From NCBI GenBank assembly GCA_963755375.1, contig CAVWKG010000006.1:372001-436000 (forward strand): DNA of 64,000 nt, read 5' to 3'. The position numbers were made by a program, and so were the translations under genes. Positions 24,624 to 33,203 of the stretch are shown here, piece after piece (positions within the stretch are counted from its first letter, which is position 1; each line of letters begins with the position of its first letter). Below the pieces are notes generated by a model. It was not told the DNA's origin, did not search any database, and worked only from the letters and a program-made list of their open reading frames with translations. The stretch is from Bog-473 sp963755375 (lineage in GTDB: Bacteria > Actinomycetota > Acidimicrobiia > Acidimicrobiales > RAAP-2).

Positions 24624-26011
24624 ACGCCGCGGTGGTTCTCGAAGCGCGCGTACTGCTTCAAGAACAACAGGTTGGCCTTCCCGGTCGGGCCGTTTCGGTG
24701 CTTGGCCACTTCGATCAGCGCGTCGTCCGCCCGGTCGATAGGCACCTCGTCGTTGTACTCGGACTCGCGGTAGATGAAGAGAACGACATCGGCGTCCTGC
24801 TCGAGCGAGCCCGATTCCCGGAGGTCCGACAGCTGTGGCGTCTTGTCCTGGCGTGACTCGAGGTTCCGCGAGAGCTGGGAGAGGGCGACCACGGGAACCT
24901 CGAGCTCGCGGGCCAGGATCTTGAGGCCCCGGCTGATCTCGGCCACCTCGGTCTGGCGGTTCTCCGCCCGTCCCCGGCCCGTCATCAGCTGCAGGTAGTC
25001 GACGACGACGAGGCCGAGGTCGCCCTCGGACTTCTTGAGCCGGCGCGCCCGGGCCCGGATGTCCATGACCGTCACGTTCGGGTTGTCGTCGATGAAGATC
25101 GGTGCGCCCGACAGCCGCGTGACGGCCATGCCGATCTTGCTCCAGTCCTGGGTGCGGATCCGGCCCGTCTGCAGGCTCTGCCCGTTCACCTCCGCCTCGG
25201 AGGCCAACAGGCGCTGGGTCAGCTCCAGATGCCCCATCTCCAACGAGAAGAGGAGGGCCGGCCGTTGCACCTGGAGCCCGACGTTGGCCAAGACCCCGAG
25301 CGCGAAGCTCGTCTTCCCCATGCCGGGGCGGGCACCCACGATGTTCAGCGACGAGGGCTGGAAACCCAGGAGGATCTTGTCCAGTTCGTGGTAACCGGTC
25401 GCCACGCCGGTGATGCTCGAGCCTCGCTGGCCGAGCTCCTCGATGCGGTCCAGCCCTGCGCCCAGCAGCTCGTGCAGTGGGCGCATGGTGTCGACCGTGC
25501 GGCGCTCGCCGACGTTGAACACCATCTGCTCCGCCTCGTCGACCGCCGCCTTGACGTCCTCGGGCACCGAGTAGCCGATGTCGGCGATGTCCCCGGCGAC
25601 ACCGATGAGCTTGCGCAGCAGCGCGTGCTCCTCGACGATGGCGGCGTAGTGGCGCGCGTTCGCGATCGACGGCGTGTTGGCCTGCAGCGAAATGAAGATG
25701 GAGGGGTCGCCGACCGCCTCGAGCACCCCCGAGCGCTTCAACTCGTCGGTCACCGTCACCGCGTCGATGGCCTCGCCGCGCTCCATGAGCGCCCGGATGG
25801 CGCCGAAGATGTGCCCGTGTGCCGGCTTGTAGAAGTCGGCCGAGGAGCACTTCTCAATTCCGACCGACGCCGCGTCGTTGGAGAGGAGCATGGCGCCGAG
25901 CAGCGACTCCTCGGCGTCGACGTCGTGCGGGGGCACCCGCGCGCCGCTCGGTACGGGGGGCGGGGCCGTCCGGAGCGGACGGGGGCGGATGTCGTCAAAG
26001 GCTTGGACCAC
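24620..26011 (-). CDS. dnaB: replicative DNA helicase DnaB
   Basis: A 463-residue hexameric 5'-to-3' helicase that unwinds the fork. The N-terminal helicase-interaction domain starts PPHDVDAEESLLGAML. The RecA-type motor has Walker A GARPGMGKTS (residues 226-235), Walker B LVVVDYLQLM, and the arginine-finger/H4 region SQLSRNLESRQDKTP and SLEQDADVV. No intein interrupts it, unlike some actinobacterial dnaB genes. GTG 26011 is preceded by AGGTGAG. It follows rplI by 182 nt on the same strand. The upstream gap has one perfect and two near-perfect DnaA boxes, so DnaA control is plausible. Confidence 0.97.
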   Translation of the reverse strand: MVQAFDDIRPRPLRTAPPPVPSGARVPPHDVDAEESLLGAMLLSNDAASVGIEKCSSADFYKPAHGHIFGAIRALMERGEAIDAVTVTDELKRSGVLEAVGDPSIFISLQANTPSIANARHYAAIVEEHALLRKLIGVAGDIADIGYSVPEDVKAAVDEAEQMVFNVGERRTVDTMRPLHELLGAGLDRIEELGQRGSSITGVATGYHELDKILLGFQPSSLNIVGARPGMGKTSFALGVLANVGLQVQRPALLFSLEMGHLELTQRLLASEAEVNGQSLQTGRIRTQDWSKIGMAVTRLSGAPIFIDDNPNVTVMDIRARARRLKKSEGDLGLVVVDYLQLMTGRGRAENRQTEVAEISRGLKILARELEVPVVALSQLSRNLESRQDKTPQLSDLRESGSLEQDADVVLFIYRESEYNDEVPIDRADDALIEVAKHRNGPTGKANLLFLKQYARFENHRGV

Positions 26012-26062
26012 GGCTCACCTACTCTGCCGGTCGCGTGCTGGGGACGGTAAGGCCCCAATACG

Positions 26063-26124
26063 TGTGGGTAAGGCAAGCCCTCGTGTGGATAAGCGGTGCA
26101 CGAGTGGTCGGTGGCTGTGGACCA
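26063..26124 (-). promoter_or_regulatory. cluster of DnaA-box motifs upstream of dnaB
   Basis: Minus-strand 9-mers: a perfect TTATCCACA at 26084-26092, TTACCCACA (one mismatch) at 26063-26071, and TGGTCCACA (one mismatch to TTGTCCACA) at 26116-26124. The first two are 21 nt apart, about two helical turns. They lie 52-113 nt before the dnaB start. Confidence 0.6.
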
Positions 26125-26171
26125 CACAGAACGCAAATCGGCACGCCCATATGATGGGCAGCGGGGTGTGA

Positions 26172-26192
26172 CAGGGCGCGGATACCGCCCTG
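26172..26192 (-). terminator. hairpin just after rplI
   Basis: Perfect 7-bp arms CAGGGCG and CGCCCTG with a 7-nt loop begin one base beyond the rplI stop codon. There is no T-run, so it may be a weak or Rho-assisted terminator, or an mRNA-end stabiliser separating rplI from dnaB. Confidence 0.4.
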
Positions 26193-26193
26193 G

Positions 26194-26643
26194 TCAGGAG
26201 GTCGCCGAGACCTCCACCGTCACGATGGTGGCGACGTCGTCGAAGAGCTCGACCGTCACCTCGAAGGCACCCGTCTCCTTGATGTGCTCGGGGAGCACGA
26301 TGTGCCGGCGGTTCACCTCGATCCCCTTGGTGGCCTTGATCGCCTCCACCACATCGGCAGGGCCGATGGAGCCGAAGAGCCGTCCGCCCCCGGACGCCCG
26401 GGCGGCGATCGGGATCACGGCGCCGGCCAGCACCGTGGCCTGCGCCTCCGCCGCGCTCCGGTCCTGGGCTTCGCGCTGGTCGCGGCCGCGCCGCATCTGC
26501 TGGGCCTGGCCTTCGACGCCCTCGGTGGCCACGAGGGCCCGGCCCTCGGGGAGGAGGAAGTTACGGGCGAAGCCGCCCGCCACCTTGACGATGTCGCCGC
26601 GGCGCCCGAGGCCGGCGACGTCGTCCCGCAGCACGACCTTCAT
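26194..26643 (-). CDS. rplI: 50S ribosomal protein L9
   Basis: A 149-residue protein with the canonical L9 layout. The N-terminal rRNA-binding domain is MKVVLRDDVAGLGRRGDIV followed by VAGGFARNFLLPEGRA. A long connecting helix (residues about 42-75) joins it to the C-terminal domain, which carries LFGSIGPADVVEAI and VELFDDV. ATG 26643 overlaps the TGA of rpsR (ATGA). It is the last ribosomal gene of the rpsF-ssb-rpsR-rplI operon. Confidence 0.97.
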   Translation of the reverse strand: MKVVLRDDVAGLGRRGDIVKVAGGFARNFLLPEGRALVATEGVEGQAQQMRRGRDQREAQDRSAAEAQATVLAGAVIPIAARASGGGRLFGSIGPADVVEAIKATKGIEVNRRHIVLPEHIKETGAFEVTVELFDDVATIVTVEVSATS

Positions 26644-27134
26644 GCGTCCGCTCCTGCCTCGGTGGGCTCCACGACGACCTCGACCACTGCCCCGGCTTCG
26701 GCGTCTGCCACGGCCTCGTCGACGATGGCCAGGGTCTCGGCCGGCGCGCTCGGTGCCGGCACGTCGGGGGAAGGACGCTGGCGCGGGGCCTCGGTCGGAA
26801 CCGAATCGAGCGTGCGCTCGCCCCGGTCACGCCCGCCGCGCCCGCCCGGGCGCTCCGTGACGGTGCGCTGGGTGTAGGGCAGCAGCACGAGCTCGCGCGC
26901 CGTCTTGATCGCCATGGCCAGGGCCCGCTGGTGCTGGGCGCAGTTGCCCGTCACCCGGCGCGAGCGGATCTTGCCGCGGTCGCTCATGTACTTGCGCAAC
27001 ATGGGGACGTCCTTGTAGTCGACCCACTCGACTTTGTCCCGGCAGAGCGCGCAGGGCTTCTTCTTGACCCGGCGGCCGAGATCCTTGGGGGCGCGCCGTG
27101 ACGTCGTCCCGCCGCGTTGGTTGTTCCGTGCCAT
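26640..27134 (-). CDS. rpsR: 30S ribosomal protein S18 with long acidic C-terminal extension
   Basis: Residues 1-89 are a normal S18: KKKPCALCRDKVEWVDYKDV, LRKYMSDRGKIRSRRVTG and ALAMAIKTARELVLLPYT, including Cys28/Cys31 and the C-x-x-H of NCAQHQ. The protein then continues for about 75 residues rich in Pro, Glu, Ala and Val (RPGGRGGRDRGE to VVEPTEAGADA), giving 164 instead of about 75-90 residues. ATG 27134 overlaps the canonical stop of ssb (ATGA), which sets the start. The tail is in the same frame and ends at TGA 26640-26642, overlapping rplI, so it is not an obvious frameshift. Its function is unknown. Confidence 0.93.
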   Translation of the reverse strand: MARNNQRGGTTSRRAPKDLGRRVKKKPCALCRDKVEWVDYKDVPMLRKYMSDRGKIRSRRVTGNCAQHQRALAMAIKTARELVLLPYTQRTVTERPGGRGGRDRGERTLDSVPTEAPRQRPSPDVPAPSAPAETLAIVDEAVADAEAGAVVEVVVEPTEAGADA

Positions 27135-27638
27135 CAGAAGGGCTCCTCGTCGAATCCGTATCCCGGCCCGGCATCCGGCGCGGGCTGGGGTTGTGCCGGC
27201 GGAGTGGCCGGCCGGCCACCCCCACCCCCACCCCCCACCGCCACCGCCACCGCGGCTGTATTCACCGGGACCGCGGCGCTCGTTCTTGGTGATCTGAGCG
27301 GTGGCCCAGCGCAGCGACGGGCCGATCTCGTCCGCCACCACCTCGACCTTCGAGCGCCGGTCGCCCTCCTGGGTCTCCCAGCTGCGCTGCTCCAGCCGGC
27401 CGGCCACCATCACGCGGGCACCCCGGGTGATGGTCTCGCTCACGTTCTCGGCCATCTCGCGCCAGCAGACCACGTCGAAGAACGAGGTGGCCTCCTCCCA
27501 CTCCTGGGTCTGGCGGTTCTGCCAGCGGCGGTTGACCGCCAGCCCGAAGGTCACATTGGCCTGCCCGGTGTTGGTGAAGCGCAGCTCGGGGTCACGGGTC
27601 ACGTTCCCGACCAGCGTCACGCTGTTGTCTGTCGCCAT
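27134..27638 (-). CDS. ssb: single-stranded DNA-binding protein, interrupted by +1 G frameshift
   Basis: Binds single-stranded DNA as a tetramer and recruits repair proteins through its acidic tail. The OB fold is intact (SVTLVGNVTRDPELRFT, SFFDVVCWREMAENV, VMVAGRLEQRSW). In the Gly-rich linker the G-run at 27231-27236 has 6 bases where the two neighbouring runs have 5. With 5 the frame reads GGRPATPPAQPQP and ends in the classic GFDEEPF, stop 27134-27136, giving 167 residues. As written, the frame misses that stop and runs on into rpsR, producing a false SSB-S18 fusion. Sequencing error is most likely; a genuine slippery site cannot be excluded. ATG 27638. Confidence 0.92.
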
Positions 27639-27660
27639 CTCTGCTCCTCTCGCCGGCCTG

Positions 27661-27987
27661 TCAGCTGGCCGCAGGCTCGGCCGTCGCTGCCGGGGCCTTG
27701 TGGTCCGGGAGGCGCACGATCTTGTGGCGGACGATCTCGTCGGCCAGGCCGAGCATGCGGTCCAGGGCGGCCACGGTCTCGGGTTCGGCGGTGAATTCCA
27801 CCACCACGTAGTACCCCTCGCGCTTGTGGTTGACCTCGTAGGCCAAGGTGCGCTTGCCCCAGCGGTCGATGGCGCCGGGGGTGCCGCCCGTGGTGCGGAT
27901 GACCTCCAGGGCCTGGTCGAGCACGCCCTGAATCACCGTGGGCTCGGTGGTGGCCTCAAAGATGGCCATGACTTCGTAGGGCCGCAT
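27661..27987 (-). CDS. rpsF: 30S ribosomal protein S6
   Basis: A 108-residue S6 with MRPYEVMAIFEATTEP, the GKRTLAYEVNHKREGYYVVV core and the typical DRMLGLADEIVRHKIVRLPDH end. A short Ala/Pro tail follows. It binds S18 on the 30S platform, and its operon with ssb, rpsR and rplI is the universal arrangement. ATG 27987 has GAGGGAGG upstream. The S6 C-terminus lacks the glutamate-rich tail of enterobacteria. Confidence 0.97.
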   Translation of the reverse strand: MRPYEVMAIFEATTEPTVIQGVLDQALEVIRTTGGTPGAIDRWGKRTLAYEVNHKREGYYVVVEFTAEPETVAALDRMLGLADEIVRHKIVRLPDHKAPAATAEPAAS

Positions 27988-28075
27988 GAGCGGCGTACCT
28001 CCCTCTGGACCGGGCGAGCCCGGGCCCCTGACGGTCAGGAGCAGGGTCTGTTGCGGGCCGCCATGCTAGCCGCCC

Positions 28076-28918
28076 TCAGGTCAGGGCGTCGCCCAGGCCC
28101 GCCGGCCCGTGGTAGCTCTCGGCATCGCTCGGGAAGTTCCCGCTCCGCACGTCCTCGGCGAAGGCGGCGATGGCCTCGGTGGCGATGCGGCCGACATCGG
28201 CGTACTGGCGCACGAATTTCGGCGGGGTCCCCTTGCCCAGACCCAGCAGGTCGTGGAAGACCAGCACCTGGCCGTCGCAGTCCGGGCCGGCCCCGATGCC
28301 GATGGTGGGCACATCGAGGTGCTCGGTCACCGCGGCGCCGACGACGTCGGGCACCCCTTCGATCACGAAGCCGAAGCAGCCCGCCGCGCCGAGGGCCTTG
28401 GCCGCGTCGAGCAGCGCGCTCGCCGCGTCGGCACTCTTGCCCTGCACCCGGAAGCCGCCCATGGCGAGGACCGACTGGGGCGTGAGGCCGAGATGTCCCA
28501 TCACCGGGATCTCGGCCCGGATGATCGCCTCGACTACCGGGAGGCGCGCCCGCCCGCCCTCGAGCTTCACGGCCTGCGCCCCGGCGCGGATCAGCGTCGC
28601 GGCGTTGCGCACCGCCTCCTCGGCCGAGAGGTGGTAGCTCATCCAGGGCATGTCGCCGAGGATCAGGCAGTGCGGCGCGGCGCGCGCCACCGCCGCCGTG
28701 TGGTGCGCCATGACGTCGATGTCGACGTGCAGCGTGTCGGGATAGCCGAGGACGGTGTTGGCCACCGAGTCGCCGACCAGGATGATGTCGGCGCCGGCTT
28801 CGGACACGATGCGGGCACCCGGTTCGTCGTAGGCGGTGACCATGACGATCGGTGTGTCGCCCTTGCGCCGCTTGCGCGACCGCAGCGACGGGACGGTGAC
28901 GGGTCCGTCGTCGCTCAC
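28076..28918 (-). CDS. panB: 3-methyl-2-oxobutanoate hydroxymethyltransferase
   Basis: A 280-residue enzyme of pantothenate (coenzyme A) synthesis that transfers a hydroxymethyl group from methylene-tetrahydrofolate to 2-oxoisovalerate. Signature sequences: VMVTAYDEPGARIVSEAG, ILVGDSVANTVLGYPDTLHV (Mg-binding Asp), AVKLEGGRARLPVV (Lys) and GHLGLTPQSVLAMGGFRVQG. The late GIGAGPDCDGQVLVFHDLLG block is diagnostic. GTG 28918 overlaps the stop of the upstream DUF5318 gene (GTGA), so they are coupled. No other pan gene is adjacent. Confidence 0.97.
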   Translation of the reverse strand: MSDDGPVTVPSLRSRKRRKGDTPIVMVTAYDEPGARIVSEAGADIILVGDSVANTVLGYPDTLHVDIDVMAHHTAAVARAAPHCLILGDMPWMSYHLSAEEAVRNAATLIRAGAQAVKLEGGRARLPVVEAIIRAEIPVMGHLGLTPQSVLAMGGFRVQGKSADAASALLDAAKALGAAGCFGFVIEGVPDVVGAAVTEHLDVPTIGIGAGPDCDGQVLVFHDLLGLGKGTPPKFVRQYADVGRIATEAIAAFAEDVRSGNFPSDAESYHGPAGLGDALT

Positions 28919-29352
28919 GGGGCCGGCGCCGTCTTCTTCTGGCGCGGCGTGCGGCCGCCGGCGGGGTACTTGCGCATCAGGTGGTGCCAGGAGCAGGCCG
29001 GGCAGACCTCGACCTCGTAACACAGGACCGGTTCGGGCCGGCGGCAGAGCGCCTTGAGCTCGGCGGCGTTGCCGGGGCAGCGCCCGCCCGGCGGGAGCTT
29101 GGCCCCGAAGACGAAGGTGACGGTGACGAGCCGGCCGTCGTCACAAATGGGGCAGACCTCCTTGGTCGCCCGGCCGACGTTGCGCGCCGCCCGGAGCAGC
29201 TCGGGATGGGCATCGCAGACGTCGGTCTGCAGGATCTTGCCCCGCTCGACCTCCCGCACCACCCCGTTGCGGACGATCCGGTACTCCACCTGGGCGGTCA
29301 CGTCGGGGCTCACGGCCCGGGATGGTGACCTCGGCTCCGAGGTGGCTGTCAC
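28915..29352 (-). CDS. DUF5318 family protein
   Basis: A 145-residue actinobacterial protein of unknown function, corresponding by sequence type and locus to Rv0049 of M. tuberculosis (from memory). It contains VEYRIVRNGVVREVERGK and two zinc-ribbon-like Cys pairs, VCPICDDGR and EVCPACSWHHLM, plus further Cys (LCRRPEPVLCYEV). A Lys/Pro tail ends it. GTG 29352 is chosen because TAGCCT, a leaderless -10 element, lies 7 nt before it; GTG 29313 and 29412 are alternatives. It probably binds zinc; no enzymatic motif is seen. Confidence 0.8.
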   Translation of the reverse strand: MTATSEPRSPSRAVSPDVTAQVEYRIVRNGVVREVERGKILQTDVCDAHPELLRAARNVGRATKEVCPICDDGRLVTVTFVFGAKLPPGGRCPGNAAELKALCRRPEPVLCYEVEVCPACSWHHLMRKYPAGGRTPRQKKTAPAP

Positions 29353-29359
29353 GGCGGCC

Positions 29360-29365
29360 AGGCTA
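29360..29365 (-). promoter_or_regulatory. -10 element of leaderless DUF5318-panB promoter
   Basis: TAGCCT on the minus strand, 7 nt before GTG 29352, with no ribosome-binding site. Confidence 0.55.
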
Positions 29366-29449
29366 CCCCGCGCACCCGGAAACCACGACCAATTGGGGGG
29401 CAAATCAGGCACGGAGGCGACGGCTGTGTGACGCGAACCGCCGCGTCGC

Positions 29450-29466
29450 TATATCGAACCGATATA
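29450..29466 (+). promoter_or_regulatory. perfect palindrome, probable PadR operator, overlapping the promoter
   Basis: TATATCG-AAC-CGATATA is a perfect 7-bp inverted repeat with a 3-nt centre. The right arm overlaps TATACT (29463-29468), a -10 element 8 nt before the padR ATG at 29477. A repressor bound here would block RNA polymerase, so autoregulation by the PadR protein is likely. Confidence 0.75.
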
Positions 29467-29476
29467 CTCACCCGTC

Positions 29477-30103
29477 ATGTTGGATCTGGCCATCCTGGGC
29501 CTCCTCGAGGAGCGGGACCTCCACGGGTACGAGATACGGCGCCAATTGCGGGAGCACCTGGGAGTCCTGGCCAACGTCTCGTTCGGCTCCATCTACCCCG
29601 CCCTCACCCGGCTGGAGAAGTCGGGCGCCGTGGCGGCCACGGAGGGCGCCGGCGCCCAGGGCACGGCCACGGCGGCCACGGCGGCCCCCCCCACGGGGTC
29701 TCTGAGCGGCGAGCTGGCCGTGCTCCGTGCCCGCCGGCACTCCCCCGCCCGGGCCCGGAAGGGCCGCAAGGTCTACCGCATCACGGACGCCGGCCGGGAG
29801 CTCTTCGCCGAGCTGCTGGCGGGCAGCGGGGCCACCGACGACGCCCGCAGCTTCGGGCTCCGGCTGGCCTTCGCCCGGCACCTGGCACCCCAGGCCCGCC
29901 TCACGCTGCTGGAGCGCCGGCGCGCCCAGCTCGTCCAGCGCCTCGGCGAAGCCGAGGCCGCCCGCACCGACCTCGACGTCTATGCCCGCTCCGTCGTGCA
30001 GCACACGGCCGACGGCGTGGCCCGCGACATCAGCTGGCTCGACACCCTCATCGCGTCCGAACGCGCTGCCCTCGCCACCGCCGGTATGGAGCCGGTGGCC
30101 TGA
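29477..30103 (+). CDS. PadR family transcriptional regulator
   Basis: A 208-residue regulator. The winged helix occupies about residues 1-100 (MLDLAILGLLEERDLHGYEI, then FGSIYPALTRLEKSG), interrupted by a low-complexity Ala/Gly/Thr insertion (about residues 55-95) before the wing GRKVYRITDAGRELF. A C-terminal helical dimerisation region follows. The AT-rich palindrome at 29450-29466 overlaps its promoter. It lies 38 nt before inositol-phosphate synthase on the same strand; a PadR-ino1 pair also occurs in mycobacteria (Rv0047c/Rv0046c), so it probably controls inositol synthesis. The insertion in the wing is unusual. Confidence 0.92.
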   Translation: MLDLAILGLLEERDLHGYEIRRQLREHLGVLANVSFGSIYPALTRLEKSGAVAATEGAGAQGTATAATAAPPTGSLSGELAVLRARRHSPARARKGRKVYRITDAGRELFAELLAGSGATDDARSFGLRLAFARHLAPQARLTLLERRRAQLVQRLGEAEAARTDLDVYARSVVQHTADGVARDISWLDTLIASERAALATAGMEPVA

Positions 30104-30141
30104 GAACACCCCGCCGCACCCACACCGAAGGAGACATGTCC

Positions 30142-31242
<1,101 letters not shown>

Positions 31243-31258
31243 CCTCGCCGGGCCCGCC

Positions 31259-31744
31259 TCAGACCAGGATGCGCTCCTCGGGGGCCCGCACCCCGACCAC
31301 GGCCAGGGTCCGCCCCATGCCGAGGAAGCAGCCGCAGCAGATGGTGAGGTCCGCCAACTCGTCCTCGGAGAAGGCGTCGTGCAGGCGGCCCCACAGCTCG
31401 TCGTCCATGGCCAGGTGGTCGAGGGCGAAACGCTCGGCGAACTCCGCCGCGAGCCGCTCACGCTCGCTCAGCCCCGTGGCAGCGCGCCAGTCGGTCACCT
31501 CGGCGTAGAACGGCTCACCGGCACCGACGGACTCGCCGTCGCGGGCGCGGGTGTCCCGGCACACGGCGCAGTCGTTGATCAACGCGATGGTCCAACGAGC
31601 CGCCTCGCGCTCGCGCACCGAGAGCTGCGAGTTGCCGTAGACCGCCGCTGAAAGCTTCCCCATTCCGGCCGCCATCTCCGGGCGCAGCAGCGCCCAGTCG
31701 ATGTGCTCGCCCATGCCGCTCTGTGGTGCCGCAATCCTCGTCAT
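31259..31744 (-). CDS. carboxymuconolactone decarboxylase/AhpD-like protein
   Basis: A 161-residue helical protein. AhpD-type redox centre INDCAVCRDTRARDGE (CxxC) follows LSVREREAARWTIA, and a later helix reads FSEDELADLTICCGCFLGMGRTL. Such proteins act as peroxidase adaptors or gamma-carboxymuconolactone decarboxylases; the CxxC favours a redox role. ATG 31744 is preceded by TAGCGT at 7 nt (leaderless). It converges on ino1 with 16 nt between stops. Confidence 0.82.
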   Translation of the reverse strand: MTRIAAPQSGMGEHIDWALLRPEMAAGMGKLSAAVYGNSQLSVREREAARWTIALINDCAVCRDTRARDGESVGAGEPFYAEVTDWRAATGLSERERLAAEFAERFALDHLAMDDELWGRLHDAFSEDELADLTICCGCFLGMGRTLAVVGVRAPEERILV

Positions 31745-31751
31745 GCCCGTG

Positions 31752-31757
31752 ACGCTA
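31752..31757 (-). promoter_or_regulatory. -10 element of leaderless AhpD-like promoter
   Basis: TAGCGT on the minus strand, 7 nt before ATG 31744. It lies just beyond the cca stop codon. Confidence 0.55.
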
Positions 31758-31768
31758 CCGCCGCCCGC

Positions 31769-33169
31769 CTACTGCTGCCCGGCCCACCAGGCCCGCAGGC
31801 GGGCCGCCGCCTCCTCCTCGCCCAGTGGCCCTTCGTCGAGGCGCAGCTCCATCAAGAAGTCCAGGGCCTCGCCGACGGCCCGGCCCGGCCCGATGCCGAG
31901 CAGCTCCATGATCTGGTTCCCGTCGAGGTCGGGGCGCAGCGCCTTGAGCTCCTCCTGCTCGCCCAGCTCGGCGATGCGGGCCTCGAGCTCGTCCATGCGC
32001 CGGGCCAACGCCTCCGCCTTCGCGGCATTGCGCGTCGTGCAGTCGCAGCGGGTCAGCTCGTTCAGCAGGTCCAGGTGCGGCCCGGCGTCGCGCACGTAGC
32101 GGCGCACCGCCTTGTCGGTCCAGCCGAGCCGGTAGGTGTGGAAGCGCAGGTGCAGTTCGACCAGCCGGACCACCGTGTCGACGTCGGCGGCGGAGTAGCG
32201 CAAGGCCTCCATGCGCGTCCGCGTCATGCGGGCGCCGACGACCTCGTGATGGTGAAAGGTCACGCCGCCGTCGGTGATGGCGCGCGTGCGCGGCTTGCCC
32301 ACGTCGTGGAAGAGCGCGGCCAGGCGCAGCAGTCGGTTGGGCGACGTCTTGTCGACGACGGCGAGCGTGTGCGCCAAAACGTCCTTGTGGCGGTGGATCG
32401 GGTCCTGCTCGAGAGCCAGGCCCGGCAGCTCGGGCAGGAATTCTCCGGCCAGGCCGGTGCGCACCACGAACCACAGCGCGACCGAGGGCACGTCGACCAT
32501 GACGATCTTGTCGAGCTCGTCGCGGATGCGCTCGGCGGAGACGATGGACAGCCGGCCGTGCATGCGCTCCACCGCCGCCGTCAACTCCGGATCGGGCCGG
32601 AGCGAGAACCGCGCCGCGAAGCGCGCCGCCCGCAGCATGCGCAGGGGGTCGTCGCCGAACGAGATCTCGGGGTCGAGCGGCGTGCGCAGCCGCCCCGCCG
32701 CCAGATCCCCGAGGCCGTCGAAGGGGTCGATGAGCTCCATGTCGGGCAGGCGCAGCGCCAGCGCGTTGATGGTGAAGTCCCGACGCGACAGGTCGACGGC
32801 CAGGTCGTCGCCGAACGTGACCTCGGGCTTGCGCGAGTCGGGCACGTAGACCTCGGCCCGGTGCGTCGTGATCTCGTAGACCTGGGTGCCCTTGCGGCAG
32901 CCGATCGTGCCGAACCGCTCACCCTGCGTCCAGATGTCGTCGGCCCAACCCCGCACCAACCGCTCGGTCTCGGCCGGAAGGGCGTCGGTGGTGAGGTCGA
33001 GGTCGTGGTCGTGGTCGGCCGCGGTGCCGGCCGGCCCCGGGAACAGGGCGTCCCGCACCGAGCCGCCCACCAAGTAGAGGGTCCGCCCGGCCGCGGCGAA
33101 GCGCCGCCCCAGCTCCTCGGTGGCTTCGACATAGGGGCGGAACCGATCGGGCACCGACGTGGACTGCAC
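31769..33169 (-). CDS. cca: CCA tRNA nucleotidyltransferase
   Basis: A 466-residue class II nucleotidyltransferase that builds or repairs the tRNA 3'-CCA. Head domain: LYLVGGSVRDAL, catalytic acids in HDHDLDLTTDA, then FGTIGCRKGTQVYEITT and DLSRRDFTINALALRLP. Neck/body: DPLRMLRAARFAARF and the ERIRDELDKI helix. It carries an internal HD phosphohydrolase domain (AALFHDVGKPRTRA, then HHHEVVGA), as in other actinobacterial members often labelled PcnA. GTG 33169 follows TACCGT at 6 nt, divergent from the DUF6049 promoter. Rv3907c holds the same place in M. tuberculosis. Confidence 0.95.
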   Translation of the reverse strand: MQSTSVPDRFRPYVEATEELGRRFAAAGRTLYLVGGSVRDALFPGPAGTAADHDHDLDLTTDALPAETERLVRGWADDIWTQGERFGTIGCRKGTQVYEITTHRAEVYVPDSRKPEVTFGDDLAVDLSRRDFTINALALRLPDMELIDPFDGLGDLAAGRLRTPLDPEISFGDDPLRMLRAARFAARFSLRPDPELTAAVERMHGRLSIVSAERIRDELDKIVMVDVPSVALWFVVRTGLAGEFLPELPGLALEQDPIHRHKDVLAHTLAVVDKTSPNRLLRLAALFHDVGKPRTRAITDGGVTFHHHEVVGARMTRTRMEALRYSAADVDTVVRLVELHLRFHTYRLGWTDKAVRRYVRDAGPHLDLLNELTRCDCTTRNAAKAEALARRMDELEARIAELGEQEELKALRPDLDGNQIMELLGIGPGRAVGEALDFLMELRLDEGPLGEEEAAARLRAWWAGQQ

Positions 33170-33175
33170 CCGCCC

Positions 33176-33181
33176 ACGGTA
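33176..33181 (-). promoter_or_regulatory. -10 element of leaderless cca promoter
   Basis: TACCGT on the minus strand, 6 nt before GTG 33169. It is back-to-back with the divergent -10 at 33192-33197. Confidence 0.55.
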
Positions 33182-33191
33182 GTGCGCCCTC

Positions 33192-33197
33192 TAGCCT
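33192..33197 (+). promoter_or_regulatory. -10 element of leaderless DUF6049 promoter
   Basis: TAGCCT on the plus strand, 6 nt before GTG 33204. Only 10 nt separate it from the cca -10, so each promoter's upstream contacts overlap the other. Confidence 0.6.
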
Positions 33198-33203
33198 CTG
33201 CCT

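Noticed and set aside
26640..27638. A continuous frame reading as an SSB-S18 fusion protein
   Set aside because: The canonical SSB tail and stop and the S18 start are intact in the adjacent frame; a single extra G explains the fusion.
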